Shown here: positions 7,324 through 11,945 of the stretch, in pieces
Position numbering within the stretch: the stretch's first letter is position 1
How the letters are laid out: each line of letters opens with the position of its first letter
Source of the DNA: JBPRGG01 sp051418075
GTDB lineage: Bacteria; Bacteroidota; Bacteroidia; Cytophagales; Cyclobacteriaceae
Assembly: GCA_051418075.1 (NCBI GenBank)
Contig: JBPRGG010000001.1
Location: 1-11,945 of the forward strand
DNA: 11,945 nucleotides
Direction of reading: 5' to 3'
Translations under genes and position numbers: made by a program
The notes under the pieces: generated by a model
Told to the model about the DNA's origin: nothing
Database searches by the model: none
What the model saw: the letters and a program-made list of their open reading frames with translations, nothing else

Positions 7324-7357
7324 TTTCAATTAATTAATAAAATCTTTTATAGTTTTG
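7324..7357 (+). promoter_or_regulatory. Candidate promoter of hemC
   Basis: TAGTTTTG (7350-7357) matches the Bacteroidota -7 consensus TAnnTTTG. The nearest -33-like element is TTTC at 7324-7327, 22 bases upstream, and is weak. The ATG of hemC lies 32 bases past the -7 box. Confidence 0.35.
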
Positions 7358-7389
7358 TTAAATAAAATATTGGTTCAAAGCCCATAGTT

Positions 7390-8322
7390 ATGAAATCAAA
7401 GATCAGAATAGGCACTCGCGGAAGCAAGCTGGCTCTGTGGCAGGCTTACCAGGTGGAAGGAAAACTCCAGGCCGGCGGGGTGGATACGGAGATTATTCCC
7501 ATAGATACCAAAGGAGATAAAATTCTGGAAGTAGCCATTGGCAAGATTGGCAGCAAAGGCGTGTTTACCGAGGAAATAGAGGAACAGTTATTGACCGGTG
7601 CCATAGACTTGGCTGTTCACAGTGCCAAGGACCTGCAGTCTGAGCTGCCGGAAGGATTTGAGATCATTGCTTTTACCGAACGGGAAAAGGCCCATGATGT
7701 GCTGGTCAGCTTTAAGCGATCAATCCGGTTGGAAAACCCCTCCCCGGATTACCTGATTGGGACTTCCTCAACCCGGAGGGTGGCCTTTTTGAAGCATTAT
7801 TACCCTCATTTACATCATATTGCGGTGAGAGGTAACCTTCAGACCCGCATCCGAAAGCTGGAGGAGGGGCAGGCCGATGCTTTGTTGCTGGCCTATGCCG
7901 GGGTACACCGGATGGAGTTCGACCACCTGATCGTGCAGGAGCTTCCTTTGGACCATTTTATTCCGGCGGTAGGACAGGGAACCGTGGCAGTAGAAGTCAG
8001 CCGGGCTCTGGATCCCGAAAAAAGGGCTTTGATCCGGCAATATGTAAACCATGAACCTACGGAAAAATTGTTGTTAGCGGAAAGGGCCTTTCTCAGAAAA
8101 CTACAGGGAGGTTGCAGTATTCCGGCCTTTGCCCTGGCCCGCTGGAACAAAGATCAACTCACTATGTCCGGAGGAATTGTGAGCCTGGATGGTCAGAAAA
8201 TGGTTAGTCTGAAGCTGGAAGATTCCCCTGACCGGGCCGCTCATTTAGGAACCAGTCTGGCAGAAATGGTATTGCAACAGGGCGGAGCAGCCATTTTAAA
8301 GGCTATCAGGGGCAATAATTAA
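7390..8322 (+). CDS. hemC: Hydroxymethylbilane synthase (porphobilinogen deaminase)
   Basis: The 310-residue protein has the normal family length and all key motifs. It joins four porphobilinogen molecules into linear hydroxymethylbilane in the cytoplasm, a shared step of haem, sirohaem and other tetrapyrrole synthesis. Visible signatures are GTRGS at 8-12, the catalytic Asp in HSAKDLQ (D81), the substrate-binding TSSTRR (R129, R130), RGNLQTR from 147, AVGQG near 193-197, and GGCSIPA with C242, which carries the dipyrromethane cofactor through a thioether bond. The ATG at 7390 places GTRGS at the usual position. Many genomes have hemD directly downstream; here a cyclophilin gene with its own likely promoter follows, so uroporphyrinogen synthase must be encoded elsewhere or fused to another gene. 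Confidence 0.97.
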   Translation: MKSKIRIGTRGSKLALWQAYQVEGKLQAGGVDTEIIPIDTKGDKILEVAIGKIGSKGVFTEEIEEQLLTGAIDLAVHSAKDLQSELPEGFEIIAFTEREKAHDVLVSFKRSIRLENPSPDYLIGTSSTRRVAFLKHYYPHLHHIAVRGNLQTRIRKLEEGQADALLLAYAGVHRMEFDHLIVQELPLDHFIPAVGQGTVAVEVSRALDPEKRALIRQYVNHEPTEKLLLAERAFLRKLQGGCSIPAFALARWNKDQLTMSGGIVSLDGQKMVSLKLEDSPDRAAHLGTSLAEMVLQQGGAAILKAIRGNN

Positions 8323-8346
8323 TCGGTCCTTCAGTTAATATTTAGT

Positions 8347-8362
8347 TGAAAATACATTTTCA
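8347..8362. promoter_or_regulatory. 7-bp inverted repeat overlapping the cyclophilin -33 region
   Basis: TGAAAAT-AC-ATTTTCA is a perfect 7-bp inverted repeat with a 2-base centre. Its right arm covers the -33-like TTTC of the cyclophilin promoter, so it could be an operator. It could also be chance in AT-rich DNA. Confidence 0.25.
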
Positions 8363-8387
8363 GCATCACCTTTATATGATAAATTTG
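8358..8387 (+). promoter_or_regulatory. Candidate promoter of cyclophilin gene
   Basis: TTTC (8358-8361), 18 bases, then TAAATTTG (8380-8387) gives a perfect -7 match to TAnnTTTG. This is the same TTTC-18-TAnnTTTG layout seen before the GNAT-nitrilase gene. It lies in the 87-base gap after hemC, implying separate transcription. Confidence 0.45.
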
Positions 8388-8409
8388 TAAAGCATTAAAA
8401 CAAAGGAGC

Positions 8410-9285
8410 ATGTTTAAAAATATTTTGCTTATCAGCTTGTTAACCAGCCTTACCTTTTGTGCTGATAATTCGGGAAATAGTAAAGATTACCTGATCACCC
8501 TCAAAACCACTGAAGGCGATATCAAAATGATCCTGTTTGATCAAACGCCTAAACACAAGGAGAATTTCCTGAAGCTGGCCCGGGACGGATTTTATGATGG
8601 TGTATTGTTTCACCGGGTCATTGAGGACTTTATGATCCAGACCGGTGATCCCGATTCTAAAGAGGCTGAACCTGGAACCAGTTTGGGCAATGGTGGACCC
8701 GGATATAATATTCCGGCTGAATTCAACCAGGACCTTTTCCATCAAAAGGGTGCAGTAGCAGCTGCCCGTCAGGGGGATAACATGAACCCTGATAAAGAAT
8801 CCAGTGGCAGTCAATTTTATATTGTTCATGGTAAAAAGTTCGGAGAGGAAGAACTGCTGATTGATCAGGATATGCTTTATTATTATTTCCGGCAGTACCT
8901 GGAAGAAGAAGGACAGGAAGAATTAAGAGAAAAGGTGATGGGATTACAACAATCTCAGAAATTTGACCAGATTCAGCAACTTATCATGAGCTATAAAGGC
9001 GCCATGGAAAAGAAATATGATATAAAGCTTCAAAAGAATTATCCGGAAGAGCGATTGAAAGCATATACTACGGTAGGCGGAGCACCTCACCTGGATGATG
9101 CCTATACCGTGTTCGGCAAAGTTGTGGAAGGATTGGATGTAGTAGACCAGATAGCCACTACAGAAACCGGTGCAGCTGACCGACCCAAAGAAGATATCCG
9201 GATCCTGGAGGTGGAAGTGGATAAAATGGCTAAAAAGAAGATTACCCGGCAGTATGGCTACGAATATCCGGAACCGGCTTCCTAA
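8410..9285 (+). CDS. Cyclophilin-type peptidyl-prolyl isomerase, predicted lipoprotein
   Basis: The 291-residue product catalyses cis-trans isomerisation of peptidyl-proline bonds, probably in the cell envelope. A short signal peptide ends in LTSLTFC, with C17 as likely lipid-modified Cys, although Phe just before it is an unusual lipobox residue. The cyclophilin core shows FHRVIEDFMIQTGDP with R69, F74, M75 and Q77 equivalent to CypA R55, F60, M61 and Q63, then SSGSQFYIV (Q135). The core is interrupted at about 141-224 by a charged, mostly helical insert rich in Glu, Gln and Lys, and resumes at HLDDAYTVFGKVVEGLDVV (227-245). H227 sits where CypA has W121, as in many bacterial members. The AAAGGAG before the ATG leaves only one base of spacing, too close for a normal Shine-Dalgarno site. 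Confidence 0.93.
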   Translation: MFKNILLISLLTSLTFCADNSGNSKDYLITLKTTEGDIKMILFDQTPKHKENFLKLARDGFYDGVLFHRVIEDFMIQTGDPDSKEAEPGTSLGNGGPGYNIPAEFNQDLFHQKGAVAAARQGDNMNPDKESSGSQFYIVHGKKFGEEELLIDQDMLYYYFRQYLEEEGQEELREKVMGLQQSQKFDQIQQLIMSYKGAMEKKYDIKLQKNYPEERLKAYTTVGGAPHLDDAYTVFGKVVEGLDVVDQIATTETGAADRPKEDIRILEVEVDKMAKKKITRQYGYEYPEPAS

Positions 9286-9328
9286 CCGAAAGGTTGAAGT
9301 CGCTTCAATTCCGGTTTGCCCGTTTTTT
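9272..9328 (+). terminator. Nested hairpins with T-run after cyclophilin gene
   Basis: AACCGG (9272-9277) pairs with CCGGTT (9311-9316), enclosing AACC-GAAA-GGTT (9284-9295, a GNRA-type tetraloop) and TTGAAG-TCG-CTTCAA (9294-9308); the last two share two bases. A run of six T follows at 9323-9328. It spans the stop codon and could end transcription, although the T-run is six bases away from the outer stem. Confidence 0.35.
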
Positions 9329-9393
9329 GAAGAAAAGCATGTTAGCTTTTAGCTGAGAAACATTAAATTTAGCCTGTTTATAATCAGGGAATT

Positions 9394-11367
9394 ATGCGCA
9401 TAAATGGTTTAAGACAATTATTGATAGTGTGGTTATCAGGTATTGCAGGGGTAGGATGGGGGCAGGAAGATCCATCTCATTTTCAGCATAAAGCCGGAAT
9501 GATCATTGAGCAAACAGCAGATCATTATCGTCCTCCCTCCTTAAACATTGGGGACCCGGAGAAATATTACTGGCCCCTGGTCATGGCCCGGTTTGAGAAA
9601 TATGGCATCAAAGATTCACTGGCTAATGCTTGTATCAGCATATTAAAAGACCGTTCCCCTTTTCATTTTACCCTGGTAGGAATGGCCCGTTTGATGATGC
9701 TTTATCCTCAGGCACCTGCACTTGCAGCCCATAAAGCAGAGATCCTGCAACAGGTTTTTGCCAGAAAAGACAGCTACAATGCCTGGACCGGAGAGGGCAC
9801 AGAAAATCATGTCAGTATGTCCCGTACCAGTGGGTATTTGTATGCCCAGGAAGCCCTGAAAAGTACTACTTCATTTCCCCGGGCTGAATTGAGGTTGCAG
9901 CAAATGAAAAAATGGATCAGCTATTGGTCAGGCAGGATCTATCAGGTAGGATCAGGGGAATGGCATTCCGGTATTTATGAAGTTTTTAACCTGATAGGCT
10001 GGTTGAATTTATTTGATTTTGCCGATGATCCGGAGGTAAAACTAATGGCCCGGGCCGTGCTGGATTATTATGCCGCAGAACTGGCCCTACACCACAGCTG
10101 GGGCCTTCCCGGAGGGGCAGAGATGCGGGGAAACGGGATTAACCGGTCGCAATATACGGCTACCACTTACCTGAACTGGCTGTGGTTTTCTCCTGACCCC
10201 AACCTGGTACAGGGTTTTCAAAAAAATGATTATATCCAGTGCCTTCATGCCATCACAAGTACCTATCGTCCTCCCCAATTGGCCGTAAAGCTGGCTCAAA
10301 AAGCATTGACCCAACCAGCCTGGTATCAAAACAGCAAACCTGGCTATCTGCTTCACCAGCCTTCCCTGGTAAAGCAGTTTTTTTACATTGGCACTGATTA
10401 CACCTTGGGCAGCATGGCCAGTCCCTATGGCGGATTTACCGGTACCACTTACCAAATCATCAACTGGAAGCTGGTCAAACAACAGCTGCAGGCTTTACCT
10501 CTGGAGATCAGTGGGAATGGAGTTTTCTGGGAAAACTGGCAGGGCAAAACCCGTGATCCCTGGACCCAATGGGGGCAATTTAAAAATGTGTTGTTTCAAA
10601 TAACCCGCGTCCCTAAAAATGCTTCTCAGCTGTATAGAAAGGTGGAAAAGGAAGCGATAGATTGGAACAAGGCCTGGAAAAAAGATTTTCTGAAAAGATT
10701 TCCGGCAGAATCCTACAAACGGGATGTCTATCATCAGCCCGAGCGGGTGAATTTTGAAAATGCCAGTTATATTAATCTGCCTGTCGGTATTCCGCTTACA
10801 TGGCAGGAGGATGTACTGGTAGTTGATCTTGATCAGCAATGGTTGTTGATCTGCTGTTTAAATCAGAAAAGGCCTCAATTGGATAGCATCCGGTTGCCCG
10901 GCCGTCTGATCCTGCTGGACCAGGCCTCTCCCGGAGATGATTGTGGTTTTGTGCTGGAAATGGTGGAAAAGTCTGTCCTGCCTCAGATTAGTGACCTGTC
11001 AAAAAATCGTTTAAATCGTGACCGGGAAGGTTGGTGGCAATATCGATCTTGCCAGCAACAGGAAATAGCCATGAATTTTGGTGAAGCCGGCATATTTCAG
11101 GAAGCCCTGGTGGATTGGGGTTTTGGAGTTATTCGGCCAGAGGTGATCATGCAAAAGGCCGGGTTTCGTCAGCCTCAATGGCCTTACGGCATGGGGTATG
11201 GGAAAGTGCCGGCTTTAAAGATCAATGGTAAACCCATGAGCCTGAATGCGGAGTGGCCTGTGTTTGAAGGTCCTGATTTGCAGTTGAAAAAGGGTGTATT
11301 GATGTTTAAGGGTGAAGGTTCAAGTTATACCATTGATTACAGTGGGAGGTTGCCGGTATTTAAATAA
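9394..11367 (+). CDS. Secreted protein of unassigned family, toroid polysaccharide lyase-like
   Basis: I do not recognise the family with certainty. The 657-residue product begins with a signal peptide (residues 1-23, LLIVWLSGIAGVGWG, cleavage before Q24) and has no lipobox and no T9SS tail, so it is probably periplasmic. Residues about 30-380 are mainly amphipathic helices with conserved-looking aromatic and His motifs: WTGEGTENHVSMSRTSGYL (131-149), GEWHSGIYEVFNL (188-200), GGAEMRGNGINRSQY (about 240) and GGFTGTTYQ (about 346). Residues about 400-657 are beta-rich and end in GVLMFKGEGSSYTIDYSG. A helical toroid with Asn-His and Tyr residues followed by a beta-sandwich is the plan of several polysaccharide lyase families (alginate and heparinase II/III types). 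That assignment is inference from layout; a glycoside hydrolase or non-catalytic relative is possible. It starts 108 bases after the cyclophilin gene. Confidence 0.8.
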   Translation: MRINGLRQLLIVWLSGIAGVGWGQEDPSHFQHKAGMIIEQTADHYRPPSLNIGDPEKYYWPLVMARFEKYGIKDSLANACISILKDRSPFHFTLVGMARLMMLYPQAPALAAHKAEILQQVFARKDSYNAWTGEGTENHVSMSRTSGYLYAQEALKSTTSFPRAELRLQQMKKWISYWSGRIYQVGSGEWHSGIYEVFNLIGWLNLFDFADDPEVKLMARAVLDYYAAELALHHSWGLPGGAEMRGNGINRSQYTATTYLNWLWFSPDPNLVQGFQKNDYIQCLHAITSTYRPPQLAVKLAQKALTQPAWYQNSKPGYLLHQPSLVKQFFYIGTDYTLGSMASPYGGFTGTTYQIINWKLVKQQLQALPLEISGNGVFWENWQGKTRDPWTQWGQFKNVLFQITRVPKNASQLYRKVEKEAIDWNKAWKKDFLKRFPAESYKRDVYHQPERVNFENASYINLPVGIPLTWQEDVLVVDLDQQWLLICCLNQKRPQLDSIRLPGRLILLDQASPGDDCGFVLEMVEKSVLPQISDLSKNRLNRDREGWWQYRSCQQQEIAMNFGEAGIFQEALVDWGFGVIRPEVIMQKAGFRQPQWPYGMGYGKVPALKINGKPMSLNAEWPVFEGPDLQLKKGVLMFKGEGSSYTIDYSGRLPVFK

Positions 11368-11405
11368 TATAACCAAAATTGGCTGACTGCATTAAAGTAA
11401 AGATT

Positions 11406-11484
11406 CTACCTTACCCTATATTTTGTCCTGGCCGGACGGGCGGTACTTTTTGCCTTGATGCAAAAAGTACCCAAAAAAATCAAG
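11406..11484 (+). repeat. Dispersed intergenic structured repeat, copy B
   Basis: It starts 38 bases after the secreted-protein stop. GGTACTTTTTGC (11442-11453) and GCAAAAAGTACC (11460-11471) form a perfect 12-bp stem with loop CTTGAT (11454-11459). The loop is exactly complementary to ATCAAG at 11479-11484, so a pseudoknot or an alternative hairpin is possible. Copy A at 5240-5313 is recognisably related. Confidence 0.8.
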
Positions 11485-11580
11485 ACAGAAAAAAAATGCC
11501 CGCACCTGCCGCGGCCTTTACGCTGGGGGCCATCTTGGCCTGGCACACCGTCGCACCTGCATTTTCTGTCGTGCCAGCGC
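11484..11580. repeat. GC-rich nested inverted and direct repeats after copy B
   Basis: GACAGAAAA..ATGC (11484-11499, eight A) faces GCATTTTCTGTC (11559-11570, four T), an inverted repeat with a 4-base bulge. Also present are CGCTGG (11521-11526) with CCAGCG (11574-11579), GGCAC (11542-11546) with GTGCC (11571-11575), and the direct repeat CGCACCTGC at 11501-11509 and 11552-11560. It probably belongs to the same mobile or repeated element as copy B. Confidence 0.55.
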
Positions 11581-11945
11581 TGCTTTTGAATTTCTTATCA
11601 TCATATTTCTTATGTAATCATATAAATCATGATACAGAAAATTCAGCAGCGGTCATCCGTCAAAGAATACATCATTATCAAATTGTTTTTTAGCTAAAGT
11701 TCAGGTAAGCTCGTCATCTCGATGCCAGGATAGATCTGTTTGAGTTAAGTTAGGTAGTGCTACGGAATTAATCCAGGGGCTGTAAAGTCATGCTTACCAA
11801 TATTATTGGTTGGGAAACGATGATGCTGGCTGATTTATAAATAATTAAGCCTAATTCTTAAAAATACCCGGTAAATTTTTATTACATAACTAGAAAAAAT
11901 GCTCATTTTTATTCGGACTTCCTTTCCCTAACCTCAGGTATGAAG

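Larger units (their letters stand above)
11368..11945. other. Non-coding end of window with structured repeats
   Basis: I see no convincing gene here. The left part holds the dispersed repeat copy B (11406-11484) and its GC-rich extension to about 11580. The remainder is AT-rich and contains ACCAAT-ATT-ATTGGT (11796-11810, perfect 6-bp inverted repeat) and AAAAATG-CT-CATTTTT (11895-11910, 7-bp stem). An ATG at 11940 reads on past the window edge, but too little is visible to call a gene. Confidence 0.6.

Noticed and set aside
8402..8408. AAAGGAG as Shine-Dalgarno site of the cyclophilin gene
   Set aside because: Only one base separates it from the ATG, too short for normal pairing, and this phylum seldom relies on such sites.
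11379..11693. Open reading frame of 104 codons on the plus strand
   Set aside because: It runs straight through repeat copy B and its GC-rich palindromes. The equivalent frame in copy A (LPYFIFCTGR against LPYPIFCPGR) reaches a stop. It is a by-product of the repeat rather than a gene.
11895..11910. AAAAATG-CT-CATTTTT as a terminator
   Set aside because: The stem is almost all A-T with a two-base loop and there is no gene just upstream. It is likely chance.
11940..11945. ATGAAG at the right edge as the start of a new gene
   Set aside because: Only two codons are visible and no promoter match precedes it. Minus-strand tails of a gene entering from the right are equally possible.

Overview
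The window looks like a chromosomal segment from a Bacteroidota bacterium, possibly of the Saprospirales, Sphingobacteriales or Cytophagales; the sequence alone does not settle the order. The evidence is a type IX secretion (T9SS) C-terminal sorting domain, TAnnTTTG-type promoter elements, poor or absent Shine-Dalgarno sites, a small protein with a PIDGGL tail, and intergenic repeats of a kind I associate with this phylum.

Layout. Positions 1-2577 hold the 3' part of a large secreted protein: beta-sandwich modules, two cohesin-like domains around a carboxypeptidase-regulatory-like domain and a dockerin-like region, then the T9SS sorting domain. Immediately downstream (2597-2776) is a 59-residue protein not listed among the larger reading frames. 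It has a signal peptide, a Pro-rich linker, PIDGGL, a membrane helix and a basic tail, and resembles exosortase-type sorting substrates. After a 387-base AT-rich gap comes a membrane-bound WbpM/CapD-type nucleotide-sugar 4,6-dehydratase (3164-5089). The 456-base spacer at 5090-5545 is full of repeats. It separates this gene from a convergent GNAT-nitrilase fusion gene (5546-7114, minus). A 275-base divergent promoter region leads to hemC (7390-8322), a cyclophilin lipoprotein with a helical insert (8410-9285), and a secreted 657-residue protein with the look of a toroid-fold polysaccharide lyase (9394-11367). The last 578 bases carry no convincing gene but contain the best-preserved copy of a dispersed structured repeat, also present in decayed form at 5240-5313.

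How the genes fit together. The left third concerns the cell surface: a T9SS-exported multidomain protein, a putative tail-sorted small protein and a sugar-nucleotide dehydratase for surface polysaccharide. The right two thirds are mostly housekeeping (haem synthesis, envelope protein folding, amide hydrolysis), each gene apparently with its own promoter, plus one secreted protein of unassigned family. No RNA gene, CRISPR array, transposase or phage gene was seen. The most unusual items are the PIDGGL small protein next to T9SS and polysaccharide genes, and the structured repeat whose hairpin loop is complementary to its own 3' flank.
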